Assembly (NCBI GenBank): GCA_000717735.1
Contig: JOBE01000041.1
Span: 1-64,000, forward strand
From: Streptomyces griseoluteus
GTDB taxonomy: Bacteria; Actinomycetota; Actinomycetes; Streptomycetales; Streptomycetaceae
Direction of reading: 5' to 3'
DNA: 64,000 nucleotides
Below are positions 26,804-35,436 of the stretch, piece by piece. Below the pieces are notes generated by a model. It had not been told where the DNA came from. It searched no databases and was given only the letters and a program-made list of their open reading frames with translations. Within the stretch, counting starts at the first letter, position 1; every line of letters starts with the position of its first letter. A program made the position numbers and the translations under genes.

Positions 26804-27892
26804 GTGAGCCTGATCCGTGCCGCAGTCCTGCCCGCCGTCGGCTCTCCCCTGGAGATCACCGGCATCGAGCTGCCCGAGCCCGGCCCCGGACAGGTCCGGG
26901 TCCGGCTCGCCGCCGCCGGCGTCTGCCACTCCGACCTGTCCCTCACCAACGGCACCATGCGCCTGCCGGTCCCCGCCGTCCTCGGCCACGAGGGCGCGGG
27001 CACCGTCGTCTCGGTCGGCGAGGGCGTCACCCGGGTCGCCCCGGGCGACGCCGTCGTCCTCAACTGGGCCCCGTCCTGCGGGACCTGTCACCCCTGCACG
27101 CTCGGCGAGGTCTGGCTCTGCGTCGACGCCCTGGCCGGCGCCGCGAACGTCCACGCCCGCACCCAGGACGGCACCGAACTCCACCCGGGCCTCAACGTCG
27201 CCGCCTTCGCCGAGGAGACGGTCGTCGCCGAGAAGTGCGTCCTGCCCGTCCCCGACGGGATCCCGCTCACCGACGCGGCCCTGCTCGGCTGCGCCGTCCT
27301 CACCGGCTGGGGCGCCGTCCACCACTCCGCCCGGGTACGGGAGGGCGAGTCCGTCGCGGTGTTCGGTGTCGGCGGGGTGGGCCTGGCCACCCTCCAGGCC
27401 GCCCGGATCGCGGGCGCGTCCACGATCGTCGCCGTCGACGTCTCCCCGGAGAAGGAGGCACTCGCACGGGCGGCGGGGGCGACCGAGTACGTCGTCGCCT
27501 CGGAGACCACGGCGAGGGAGATCCGGAAGCTGACGGGAGGCCAGGGCGTCGACGTGGCCGTCGAATGCGTCGGCCGCGCCGTCACCATCCGGACCGCATG
27601 GGAGTCCACCCGGCGCGGCGGTCGCACCACGGTCGTCGGCATCGGCGGCAAGGACCAGCAGGTCACCTTCAACGCCCTGGAGATCTTCCACTGGGGCCGC
27701 ACCCTCACGGGCTGTGTGTACGGCAACTCGAACCCGGCCGAGGACCTGCCGGTGCTCGCCGAGCACATCCGGGCCGGGAGGTTCGACCTCGGCGCGCTCG
27801 TCACCGAGCGGATCACCCTGGACGGCATCCCGGGCGCCTTCGACAACATGCTCGCGGGCAAGGGCGGCCGGGCCCTGGTCGTCTTCCCCTGA
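26804..27892 (+). CDS. Zinc-dependent alcohol dehydrogenase (class III-like)
   Basis: The 362-residue MDR-family enzyme has catalytic zinc ligands Cys41 and His62 (GHEGAG), four structural-zinc cysteines (92, 95, 98, 106), and the dinucleotide motif VFGVGGVGL. The segment layout is that of NDMA/NAD-dependent or class III alcohol dehydrogenases. It starts with GTG at 26804 behind GAGGAG. Second gene of an operon with aldehyde dehydrogenase. The substrate is not readable from sequence. Confidence 0.93.
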   Translation: MSLIRAAVLPAVGSPLEITGIELPEPGPGQVRVRLAAAGVCHSDLSLTNGTMRLPVPAVLGHEGAGTVVSVGEGVTRVAPGDAVVLNWAPSCGTCHPCTLGEVWLCVDALAGAANVHARTQDGTELHPGLNVAAFAEETVVAEKCVLPVPDGIPLTDAALLGCAVLTGWGAVHHSARVREGESVAVFGVGGVGLATLQAARIAGASTIVAVDVSPEKEALARAAGATEYVVASETTAREIRKLTGGQGVDVAVECVGRAVTIRTAWESTRRGGRTTVVGIGGKDQQVTFNALEIFHWGRTLTGCVYGNSNPAEDLPVLAEHIRAGRFDLGALVTERITLDGIPGAFDNMLAGKGGRALVVFP

Positions 27893-27904
27893 CACACGGG
27901 CGGA

Positions 27905-27955
27905 CCCGCACCGGCCCGCACTGACCGACCCGAGGCCGGTGCGGGCCGGTGCGGG
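27905..27955. terminator. 17-bp perfect stem terminator
   Basis: Arms at 27905-27921 and 27939-27955 (core GCACCGGCCCGCAC and its exact complement) pair over 17 bases with a 17-base loop. It separates the rightward dehydrogenase operon from the leftward DsbA-like gene and should stop transcription from both sides. Confidence 0.85.
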
Positions 27956-27977
27956 GCCGTCGCCGGTGGCCGTTCGG

Positions 27978-28724
27978 CTATGCGGCGGCGGCCCGCAGCA
28001 GGATGTCCTCGTACACCTTCGGGTCGTCCGAGACGATCACCGGCCAGCCGATGCCGTAATCGCCCGCCCAGTCCACGTCGATGCCGGGATTGGCGTGGTC
28101 GGAGCCGTCGGGCAGGAACAGGTGCGGGCTGCAGTCGATCCGGTCGCTCCCGGCGAGCGCGGCCTGGTCCGCGAGCGCCCGGCGCGCGCGCCCGTCGTCC
28201 AGCGCCTCGGTGAGGGCGCCGACGTCGACCACGCCGGTGTCCGCGGCCACGTCCAGGATCACCCGGCGGTTGGCGACGCAGCGGGACTCGGCCCAGAACG
28301 CCCGGCGAAGCCCGAGGTCCAGCTGCTCCGACGCGTTCAGGCCCTGCTCCTTCGCCGCGAGCACCGCCTCCAGGGCGGGCAGGGTCGTCGAGGGGTAGAG
28401 CCAGTCCTTGGCCTGCCACAACTGCCAGCCGGCGTCCGGCTCAAGGACGGCCATCCTGGCCACCTCGCTGTCCGTACCGGGGCGCGGGCTGGGGGCGTCG
28501 TTGAGCAGTTCGAGCGGGAAGGCGCGCAGGTCGAAGGAGACCTGCTCCTTCAGGCCCAGCCGGGCCCGGGTGGTGTGCAGCCGGTGGACGGCGATGTGCG
28601 CGAAGGAGCACCAGATGTCGGCGAAGACGGTGATGACCCCGCGCGGCGGTGTCAGACCGACGGTGCTCCCCTCGGCGCTGTTCGCGGCGAAGGAGTTCTC
28701 GTGGGTGCTGTTCGGTCCGGGCAT
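27978..28724 (-). CDS. DsbA-family thioredoxin-fold protein lacking CxxC
   Basis: The 248-residue protein has the DsbA/2-hydroxychromene-isomerase-like layout, with VITVFADIWCSFAH at 30-43 where the redox site should be. The second cysteine of CxxC is Ala42, so disulfide exchange by the normal route is not possible; an isomerase, a monothiol or a glutathione-dependent role is open. There is no signal peptide, so it is cytosolic. GAGGAGAACC precedes the ATG. The gene follows the YdcZ transporter gene in the same direction by 39 bases. Confidence 0.8.
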   Translation of the reverse strand: MPGPNSTHENSFAANSAEGSTVGLTPPRGVITVFADIWCSFAHIAVHRLHTTRARLGLKEQVSFDLRAFPLELLNDAPSPRPGTDSEVARMAVLEPDAGWQLWQAKDWLYPSTTLPALEAVLAAKEQGLNASEQLDLGLRRAFWAESRCVANRRVILDVAADTGVVDVGALTEALDDGRARRALADQAALAGSDRIDCSPHLFLPDGSDHANPGIDVDWAGDYGIGWPVIVSDDPKVYEDILLRAAAA

Positions 28725-28763
28725 GGTTCTCCTCGGGTCGTACGCGGCGGGGCGTGGTATCGG

Positions 28764-29702
28764 TCAGACGAGCTGGATGGTCAGGGAACCGGCGATCAGC
28801 AGGCCGAGGCCCAGGGCCCGCGGCTTCGTCAGGGAGCGCCGCGGGAGTGCGAACAGGCCCTTGTGGTCGATCAGCGCCGAGGTGAGCTGCTGTCCCGTCA
28901 CGGTGAGGGCGATGGTCACGGCAGCCCCGATGGAGGGGATGAGCAGGAAGGTGCCGGTGACGTAGGCGGCGGCGCAGGCGCCACCGAGCCAGCCCCACCA
29001 GGGCATCTTCTTCAGCGGGGCGATCCTGGGCTTCGGCGTCCGCCGGGTCGCGTAGAGCACGAGCAGGACGACGGCGATGGTGAAGGTCGCCACGGCGAAG
29101 CTGATCACGGCGACGGTGAGCGGCTCCTCGAGCTGCGCGCGCAGCCGGGCGTTGACCGCGCCCTGTACGGGAAGCACGGCACCGGCGAGGACGCCGAGGG
29201 CGAGCAGGCCGGCGCGTCCGGCGCTCGACGTCCTGGGGGCGCCGGGAGGGGCGGCGGCCTTCACGCCCCGGACGATCACGACGATGCCCGCGAGGACGGC
29301 CACGGCGCCGACGACGATTCCGGCGCTCAGGTCCTTCTGTTCGAGGCCGAGGAGGCCGAAGAGGTCGAGCGCGAGCGAGGCGAACATCTGGCCGGTGACG
29401 AAGAGTCCGACGGCGGCGAGGGCGCCGAGTCGCGGGAAGAGCAGGATGCCGCTGGTGATGTAGAGCGGGCTGGCCAGTCCGCCGAGCAGCTGCCAGGCCT
29501 CGACGTCGGGCAGCTTGCCGAGTGCGCCGAGGGCTCCGGCCGCCACCGCGAGCACGGTGAGGAGACCGGTCGCGACGCCGAGCTGGATGGTCGAGGCGCC
29601 GTACGGCGTGCCGACGGCCGAGTTGAGCTGGAGGTTCACCGAGGCCTGGACGGCCAGGAGGCAGCCGACCAGCAGGGCCGCGGCGAGGAGCGCGGTGTGC
29701 AT
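28764..29702 (-). CDS. DMT-type transporter, tandem YdcZ (DUF606) domains
   Basis: This 312-residue membrane protein has about ten hydrophobic segments in two related halves, each opening with a QxxxNxxL-like helix (VQASVNLQLN and VQGAVNARLR), the mark of the YdcZ family. Members are small-molecule exporters of uncertain cargo. ATG 29702 follows AGGGAG. It is divergent from a TetR gene, and the gap holds two matching operator-like palindromes, so it is probably a repressed exporter induced by its substrate. Confidence 0.9.
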   Translation of the reverse strand: MHTALLAAALLVGCLLAVQASVNLQLNSAVGTPYGASTIQLGVATGLLTVLAVAAGALGALGKLPDVEAWQLLGGLASPLYITSGILLFPRLGALAAVGLFVTGQMFASLALDLFGLLGLEQKDLSAGIVVGAVAVLAGIVVIVRGVKAAAPPGAPRTSSAGRAGLLALGVLAGAVLPVQGAVNARLRAQLEEPLTVAVISFAVATFTIAVVLLVLYATRRTPKPRIAPLKKMPWWGWLGGACAAAYVTGTFLLIPSIGAAVTIALTVTGQQLTSALIDHKGLFALPRRSLTKPRALGLGLLIAGSLTIQLV

Positions 29703-29732
29703 CTGGATCTCCCTGGGGCGGGATGGCGAACT

Positions 29733-29798
29733 GTAAGTGGACACTGAGTCCGTTTAGCATGCCATGCGATCCATCAAGCGGACAAGGTGTCCACTTAC
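29733..29798. promoter_or_regulatory. Twin TetR operators between transporter and regulator
   Basis: Two sites share the plan AAGYGGAC-N5-GTCCRYTT: 29735-29755 (AAGTGGAC...GTCCGTTT) and 29776-29796 (AAGCGGAC...GTCCACTT), 41 bases apart. Their outer arms also form a perfect 12-base inverted repeat, GTAAGTGGACAC (29733-29744) with GTGTCCACTTAC (29787-29798). Confidence 0.8.
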
Positions 29799-29822
29799 CT
29801 CTGGGGAAGTAGGGTCTGGTCC

Positions 29823-30485
29823 ATGAGCGAGGACGAGCAGGGCGGACGTGGAGCCGCCTCCGTGCACCGGGTGGGCGGGCTCCTCGGCGATCTCCAGGCG
29901 CCCGACGACCAGCCGGTCGCCCCGCGCAGACGTGCGGACGCGGAACGCAACCGCGCCCAGATCCTGGCCGCGGCGGAGCGGCTCTTCGCCGAGCAGGACC
30001 CCCGGTCGGTCACCATGGACAAGATCGCCAAGGCCGCCGGGGTCGGCCGCGCCACGCTGTACCGGAGCTTCCCCGACCCGTCGTCGGTCGCCGTCGCCCT
30101 GCTCGACGAGCACGAGCGCCGGCTCCAGGGACAGCTCATCCACGGTCCGCCGCCGCTCGGCCCCGGTGCCCCCGCCGGAGAGCGGCTCGCCGCGTTCTGC
30201 CTGGCGATGGTCGATCTGCTCGAACGTCACCTGCCGCTGGCGCTCGGGGCGGAGACCGGCCCCGCGCGCTTCCGGACGGGCGCCTACGGCTTCTGGCGCG
30301 TCCACGTCCGCACGCTGCTCGTCGACCACGGGGTCCGGGACCCGGACCCGCTGATCGACATCGTGCTCAGCCCGCTGTCACCGGAGGTGTTCCGGTTCCA
30401 GCGGCACGAACTCGGTCTGTCGACCGAACGCATCGGCCGGTCCCTCGCCGACTTCGCCCGCCAGCTGCTGCGCTCGGGGGAGTGA
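29823..30485 (+). CDS. TetR/AcrR regulator of the YdcZ-type transporter
   Basis: The 220-residue protein has an unusually long N-terminal leader (about 40 residues) before the helix-turn-helix (SVTMDKIAKAAGVGRATLYR near 62-80) and a C-terminal ligand domain. ATG 29823 was chosen because it lies downstream of both operator palindromes; an upstream in-frame GTG at 29787 would sit inside one of them. It is divergent from the transporter gene and probably represses both itself and the transporter. Confidence 0.9.
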   Translation: MSEDEQGGRGAASVHRVGGLLGDLQAPDDQPVAPRRRADAERNRAQILAAAERLFAEQDPRSVTMDKIAKAAGVGRATLYRSFPDPSSVAVALLDEHERRLQGQLIHGPPPLGPGAPAGERLAAFCLAMVDLLERHLPLALGAETGPARFRTGAYGFWRVHVRTLLVDHGVRDPDPLIDIVLSPLSPEVFRFQRHELGLSTERIGRSLADFARQLLRSGE

Positions 30486-30512
30486 GCGGGGCGGCGGCGC
30501 CCGTGCTCCGGG

Positions 30513-31220
30513 TCAGGCCGGCGGCGGGGTGACCAGCCTCAGCTCGTACGCCGTGATGACCAGCTGCACCCTGTCCCGCGCGTCCAGTTTCGTCAGCAGC
30601 CTGCTCACATGGGCCTTCGCCGTGGCCACGCTGATGTGCAGCCGCGTGGCGATCTCCGCGTTGGACAGGCCGCGGCCGACCAGGGTGAGCACCTCCCGCT
30701 CGCGCGCGGTGATCCCTTCCGTGGGCCGCGGTGGCGGGGCGGCGGCGGGACGGGCCGCGAACTCCGCGATCAGGCGGCGGGTCACACTCGGCGCGATGAG
30801 GGCGTCGCCCGCCGCGACGGTCTCGATCGCGGCGAGGATCTGGTCCATGTCCATGTCCTTGACGAGGAAACCGCTCGCACCGGCCCGGAGCGCCCCGTAG
30901 ACGTACTCGTCGTCGTCGAACGTGGTGAGGACGAGGACCTTCGGTGGTGTGCCCGGGCTCGCGGTGATCCGCCGGGTGGCCTCGATGCCGTCCATGCCCG
31001 GCATCCGGATGTCCATCATCACCACATCCGGCGCCAGCCGTTCCGCGAGCCGAAGCGCCTCCTCGCCGTTCGCCGCCTCGCCCGCCACCTCCAGCCTGGG
31101 GTGGTCGGCGATCAGCACCCGCAACCCGTGCCGGACCAGCGGCTGGTCGTCGGTCAGCAGCACCCGGGTCATCCGGTCTGCGCCGGTACCGGGAGGGTCG
31201 GTGGGCGGCATCCGCGTCAT
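30513..31220 (-). CDS. NarL/LuxR-family response regulator
   Basis: The 235-residue protein has a receiver domain with acidic pocket (LLTDDQ) and phosphoacceptor Asp70 (VVMMDIRMPG), then a LuxR-type helix-turn-helix (about 170-220, ITAREREVLTLVGRGLSN). The ATG at 31220 shares one base with the stop of the kinase gene; a start at 31172 (MTRVLLTDDQ) would match the usual family N-terminus better. It works with the histidine kinase just upstream and may control the divergent ABC transporter. Confidence 0.95.
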   Translation of the reverse strand: MTRMPPTDPPGTGADRMTRVLLTDDQPLVRHGLRVLIADHPRLEVAGEAANGEEALRLAERLAPDVVMMDIRMPGMDGIEATRRITASPGTPPKVLVLTTFDDDEYVYGALRAGASGFLVKDMDMDQILAAIETVAAGDALIAPSVTRRLIAEFAARPAAAPPPRPTEGITAREREVLTLVGRGLSNAEIATRLHISVATAKAHVSRLLTKLDARDRVQLVITAYELRLVTPPPA

Positions 31221-32416
31221 CAGGTCACCGCCGGTACGGGCAGCCGGGCCGCCACGCGGAAGCCGCCCTCGGTGCGCGGCCCGGCCGTGAACTCGCCGTG
31301 CAGCAGCGCCGCGCGCTCCCGCATGCCCGTCAGGCCGTAGCCGGCGGCGCCTGGCAGGCCGGCCGGTCCGTGGCCCTCGTCGGTGATCTCGATGGACAGG
31401 TCGTCGGCACGGCGCTCGACGGTCACCCGGCAGGCGTCGGCGCCCGAGTGGCGGACGACGTTGGTGAGGGCCTCCTGGACGATGCGGTACGCGGACAGCT
31501 CGATCTCCGCGGGCAGCGGCCGACGTTCGCCCCGCCAGTCGATGTGCACCCGCACGCCCGCGTCGCGGGTGCGTTCCGCGAGCCCGTCGAGATCGGCGAG
31601 CACCGGTGCCGGGCCGAGCGGGGCGCCCCCGTCCCCGGGGTCCGCCTCCCGCAGGGCGCCGAGCATCCGGCGCAGGCCCGCCAGGGTGTCGCGGCTGGTC
31701 TCCTCGATGGCGGCGAGGGAGTTGCGGGCCTCCGCGGGCTGGGTGTCGATGACGCGCCGCCCCACCCCGGCCTGGATGGCGATGACGCCGATGCTGTGCG
31801 CCACCATGTCGTGCAGTTCCCGGGCGATCCGCAGCCGTTCCGCGGTGACGGCCTGCTCCGCGGCCCGGTCCCGCAGCGCGGCCGCGTGCCGGCGGCGCTC
31901 GCCGGCCGAGTGGCCGAGCGTCCAGGCGGTGACCGTCATCAGGGCCAGGAAGGCCGAGACGGCGAGGAAGGACGAGGCATAGTAGGCGGCTGCCCCGATC
32001 TGCGCTCCGAGCGCCACGAGCGCGGCGACGGCCGCCGTCGGCCGGGACCGGGTGGCGGCGATCCGTCCGACGGCGAGACCGGTGAGCACGGCCTGCAGAT
32101 ACGCGATCTGCCAGGCCTGGGTCCGCGCGGCCGCCGGGCCGCTGTCGAAGCCCTGCTGCGCGGCCATCATCGAGTTCGCCAGGACGGTCGCCGCGAAGGA
32201 GGCGGTGAGCAGGAGTCCCAGGGCGGGCAGGGGCCGTCGCCGCGTCAGGGGCAGCAGCAGTACGGCGGGCAGGGCGGCCGGCACCAGCCGCATGCCGGTC
32301 AGTTCGCTGCCGGTGTTCAGCGTGACGACGTACAGCAGGACGACGTAGACGATGCCCGCGCACCAGGCCGCGACCTCGGCGAGGAGCGACCGCGGAGCAC
32401 TCCGTGGGGCTTTCAT
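31220..32416 (-). CDS. Sensor histidine kinase (NarL-system type)
   Basis: A 398-residue membrane kinase: an N-terminal block of five or six transmembrane helices (about 10-165) with almost no extracellular loop, then a HisKA_3 domain with phosphorylated His202 (ARELHDMVAHSIG), and a HATPase_c domain (NVVRHSGA, DEGHGP). Such kinases sense membrane stress or a signal within the bilayer. It forms a pair with the response regulator gene downstream and faces the ABC transporter genes across 133 bases, an arrangement common for transporter-linked systems. Confidence 0.95.
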   Translation of the reverse strand: MKAPRSAPRSLLAEVAAWCAGIVYVVLLYVVTLNTGSELTGMRLVPAALPAVLLLPLTRRRPLPALGLLLTASFAATVLANSMMAAQQGFDSGPAAARTQAWQIAYLQAVLTGLAVGRIAATRSRPTAAVAALVALGAQIGAAAYYASSFLAVSAFLALMTVTAWTLGHSAGERRRHAAALRDRAAEQAVTAERLRIARELHDMVAHSIGVIAIQAGVGRRVIDTQPAEARNSLAAIEETSRDTLAGLRRMLGALREADPGDGGAPLGPAPVLADLDGLAERTRDAGVRVHIDWRGERRPLPAEIELSAYRIVQEALTNVVRHSGADACRVTVERRADDLSIEITDEGHGPAGLPGAAGYGLTGMRERAALLHGEFTAGPRTEGGFRVAARLPVPAVT

Positions 32417-32549
32417 GCGCCGATCATAGGCAGGCGGTCCGGCCCCGGACATCGGCCCGTGGGCGTACTCCCGTGGGCTACTCCCGGCGCTCCGATGGTG
32501 GTCGGTGGCCCGATGCCCGAGGGGGGTCCGCCCCGGCAGCGTGGACACC

Positions 32550-33461
32550 GTGATCGAAGCGACCGAACTCATCAAGCGCTACGGCGAGACCACCGCCGTC
32601 GACCGCCTGTCCTTCACCGTCCGCCCGGGTGTGGTCACCGGGTTCCTGGGGCCGAACGGTGCCGGCAAGACCACCACCCTGCGGATGGTCCTCGGCCTGA
32701 ACCGGCCCACCGGCGGCACCGTGACCGTCGACGGGCAGCCGTTCGGCGACCGTCCCCGTGGCCTGCGCCACGTCGGCGCGCTCCTCGACGCCCATGACGT
32801 GCACGGCGGTCGGACCGCCCGCGCCCACCTGACGGCGCTGGCGGTCGGCAACGGGCTGCCGCGCCGACGGGTCGCGGAGGTCCTTGCGGAGGTGGGCATG
32901 GCCGACGCGGCGGGCCGCAGGATCGGCGGGTTCTCCCTGGGGATGAAGCAGCGGCTCGGCATCGCCGCCGCCCTCCTCGGCGATCCGCCCGTACTGCTCT
33001 TCGACGAGCCGCTCAACGGCCTCGACCCGGAGGGCGTCCGCTGGGTGCGGAACCTCTTCGGGCGGCTCGCGGGCGAGGGCCGCACCGTGCTCGTCTCCAG
33101 CCATCTGATGCGGGAGATGGAACAGACCGCCGAGGAGCTGATCGTCATCGGCCGCGGCAGGCTGATCGCGGCGGAGAGCCTGCGGGACTTCGCGGCCCGC
33201 GGCAGGGAGCTGCGGGTGAGCGTCCGTACGCCCGACGCGGACGCCCTGGCCGGGGTGTTGGCCCAGCAGGGGGCGGTGGTACGGGCGGAGCCCGGCGGGA
33301 CGTACACCGTGACCGGACTGTCCGCCGACCGCATCGGCGAGCTGGCCTTCGCACACGGGATGCGGCTGCACGAACTGAGCCCGCATCCGGGCTCCTTGGA
33401 GGAGGCGTTCATGGAACTCACCGCGGAAAGCGTCGAATACGCCGCGGGAGCCGCCCGATGA
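32550..33461 (+). CDS. ABC transporter ATP-binding protein (BcrA-like)
   Basis: The 303-residue ATPase has GPNGAGKTTT (Walker A), the signature FSLGMKQRLG, and VLLFDEPLNGLDPEG (Walker B), with a C-terminal extension ending in PGSLEEAFMELT. That ending is typical of bacitracin-type exporters. GTG 32550 gives the usual M-IEATELIKRYG start; GTG 32541 is an in-frame alternative. It overlaps its permease gene by four bases and probably responds to the divergent two-component system. Confidence 0.93.
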   Translation: MIEATELIKRYGETTAVDRLSFTVRPGVVTGFLGPNGAGKTTTLRMVLGLNRPTGGTVTVDGQPFGDRPRGLRHVGALLDAHDVHGGRTARAHLTALAVGNGLPRRRVAEVLAEVGMADAAGRRIGGFSLGMKQRLGIAAALLGDPPVLLFDEPLNGLDPEGVRWVRNLFGRLAGEGRTVLVSSHLMREMEQTAEELIVIGRGRLIAAESLRDFAARGRELRVSVRTPDADALAGVLAQQGAVVRAEPGGTYTVTGLSADRIGELAFAHGMRLHELSPHPGSLEEAFMELTAESVEYAAGAAR

Positions 33462-34345
33462 GCCCCGTGCTCGGCGAAGCCCCGGCCCGCCTCCCTGCCC
33501 GCCTCCCCGTCCGGGTGCCCGTCCGGTTCCGTCACCTCCTCGCCGCCGAGTGGATCAAACTCTGGTCGCTGCGATCCGCTTCATGGGTGCTCGGCGTCGG
33601 AGCGCTGACCGTGATCGGCATCAACGTGAACTCCGCCGCGTCCAACGCGGACCGGCTCGCGCACCAGACCCAGCGGCCGCCGGAGCCGCCGATGGGGGGT
33701 CAGGACCGCCCCGAGTTCCTGTTCGATCCGCTGCACACGGCGTTCGTCGATCCCGCCTGGCAGCTGTTCATGATCATCGCCGCTGCCGTGGGGGCGATCG
33801 TGGTCTTCGGCGAGTACACCAGCGGGCTGATCCGTACGACCTTCGCAGCCGTCCCCGACCGGCGGGCGGTGATCGCCGCCAAGGTGACCGTGGTGTCGGC
33901 CGTCATGCTCGCGCTCGGCACGCTGGTCTCCGGCACCTCCTTCGGCGTCACCCAGGTGCTGCTGCGCGATCACGGCGGCCTGTCGCTCGGCGACCCGGGC
34001 GCCCTCCGCGCCGTGGTCGCGGGCGCCCTGCTCGCACCGCTGTGCGCGCTGGTCGGCATGGCGGTGGGTGCGGCGGTCCGGCACGCCGCCGGGTCCGTCG
34101 TCACGGTCGTGGGCCTGCTGTTGCTGCTGCCCGCGCTGTTCCAGGGTGAGCGCTACCGCTGGGTCAAGGAGATCGGCAACGCCATGCCGCTCAGCGCCTG
34201 GCAGCGCCTGGTGACGAACCCGGAGCGGGCACACGACCTGGGCAGATATCCCCTGACCGTCACCGAGGCGTGGATCGTGTACGGAGCGTGGACCGCCGCC
34301 GCGGTGGCCGTCGCGGTGCTGGTGGTACGACGCCGGGACGTGTGA
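33458..34345 (+). CDS. ABC transporter permease (ABC-2 type)
   Basis: The 295-residue protein has an N-terminal cytoplasmic stretch (LAAEWIKLWSLRS) and about six transmembrane helices with a conserved FGEYTSGLIRTTFAAVP segment near 120-137, both typical of BcrB-like permeases. It pairs with the ATPase encoded just upstream (ATGA overlap). Cargo is unknown; efflux of an antibiotic-like compound is the family-level guess. Confidence 0.92.
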   Translation: MSPVLGEAPARLPARLPVRVPVRFRHLLAAEWIKLWSLRSASWVLGVGALTVIGINVNSAASNADRLAHQTQRPPEPPMGGQDRPEFLFDPLHTAFVDPAWQLFMIIAAAVGAIVVFGEYTSGLIRTTFAAVPDRRAVIAAKVTVVSAVMLALGTLVSGTSFGVTQVLLRDHGGLSLGDPGALRAVVAGALLAPLCALVGMAVGAAVRHAAGSVVTVVGLLLLLPALFQGERYRWVKEIGNAMPLSAWQRLVTNPERAHDLGRYPLTVTEAWIVYGAWTAAAVAVAVLVVRRRDV

Positions 34346-34353
34346 GCGCCAGG

Positions 34354-34385
34354 GGCCCGGCGCCCACTGGAGCGGGCGCCGGGCC
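34354..34385. terminator. 12-bp perfect stem terminator
   Basis: GGCCCGGCGCCC (34354-34365) pairs exactly with GGGCGCCGGGCC (34374-34385) around an eight-base loop. It sits between the ABC permease gene and the convergent EamA gene and ends right at the latter's stop codon. Confidence 0.85.
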
Positions 34386-35327
34386 TCATCGGCCCGGTGC
34401 CTCCCGGCCTGCCAGGTCCGCTCCGGCGCCGACGGACGACCGGGACCGCGAGCGGGAGACGGCCACACCGGCCAGGCACAGCGCGCCCCCGGCGAGGGTG
34501 AGCAGCCCGGGCAGCTCACCCAGGAACATCCACGCCATCAGCACGACGAGGGCGGGTACGGCGTACGTCGTCGCCCCCATCCGCCCCGCGGTGGTACGGG
34601 CCAGGGCGTAGGCCCAGGTCGTGAACGCGAGCGCGGTCGGGAACACGCCCAGGTAGATCATGTTCAGCGTCGCGGACAGCGGTGCGCGGCCCGCCTCCTC
34701 GACCAGCTGCCCGGCGAACGGCAGGCAGGCCACCGCCCCCACCAGGCAGCCGAAGGTAGTCACCTGGAGCGCGCTGCCGTGCGCGAGCGCCGGCTTCTGG
34801 GCCACCACGCCGCCCGCGTACGCCATCGCCGCGAGGACGCAGAGCAGCACTCCGAGCACCGAGGCGCGGCCGCCGGAGGAGCCGCCGTCCGCCCCGGACA
34901 TCGACAGGCCCACGGTCACCGCGCCCGCGAAGGACACCGCCATGCCGGCGAGCAGCCGGGGCGGCAGCGACTCCCCGAGGAAGCGGGCGCCGAGCAGGGC
35001 GATCAGGATCGGTCCGATGTTCACCACCATCGCCGCCGTGCCCGCGTCGACCTCCTGCTCGCCCCAGTTGAGCACCACCATGTACACCCCGAACCAGAGC
35101 AGGCCCGAGACCGCGATCCCCCGCCAGGCCGCTCGCGGCGGCAGCCCCTCCCGCCGGATCAGGAGGACGGCACCCAGGACCAGGACCCCCGCGAGCAGCC
35201 GCCCGAGCGCGAGCGCGCCGGGCGAGTAGGCCGTCCCGGCGCTGCGGATGGAGACGAAGGCGGAGGCCCAGAGGACCACGGTGACACCGGCGGCGGCGAG
35301 CGCGAGCCGCGAGGATTGCTTCTGCAT
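34386..35327 (-). CDS. EamA-family DMT exporter
   Basis: The 313-residue protein has ten hydrophobic segments in two EamA repeats (WASAFVSIRSAG near residue 20 and LGVFPTALAFTTWAYAL in the second half). Such proteins export amino acids, sugars or drugs. ATG 35327 gives a compact MQKQSSRLALAAAGV start; the longer in-frame ATG at 35363 has no better support. An ArsR-type gene in the same direction lies 109 bases upstream and could control it. Confidence 0.92.
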   Translation of the reverse strand: MQKQSSRLALAAAGVTVVLWASAFVSIRSAGTAYSPGALALGRLLAGVLVLGAVLLIRREGLPPRAAWRGIAVSGLLWFGVYMVVLNWGEQEVDAGTAAMVVNIGPILIALLGARFLGESLPPRLLAGMAVSFAGAVTVGLSMSGADGGSSGGRASVLGVLLCVLAAMAYAGGVVAQKPALAHGSALQVTTFGCLVGAVACLPFAGQLVEEAGRAPLSATLNMIYLGVFPTALAFTTWAYALARTTAGRMGATTYAVPALVVLMAWMFLGELPGLLTLAGGALCLAGVAVSRSRSRSSVGAGADLAGREAPGR

Positions 35328-35436
35328 GGCTCGACCGTAGGGCGCGGACGCTTCGGCGTTCACCGCAATATCGCCCCGCGACCGGGCGCCCCGCGTCCGT
35401 GCGTCCGTGCGTCCCGCGTCCGTGCGCGGGCCCGCG

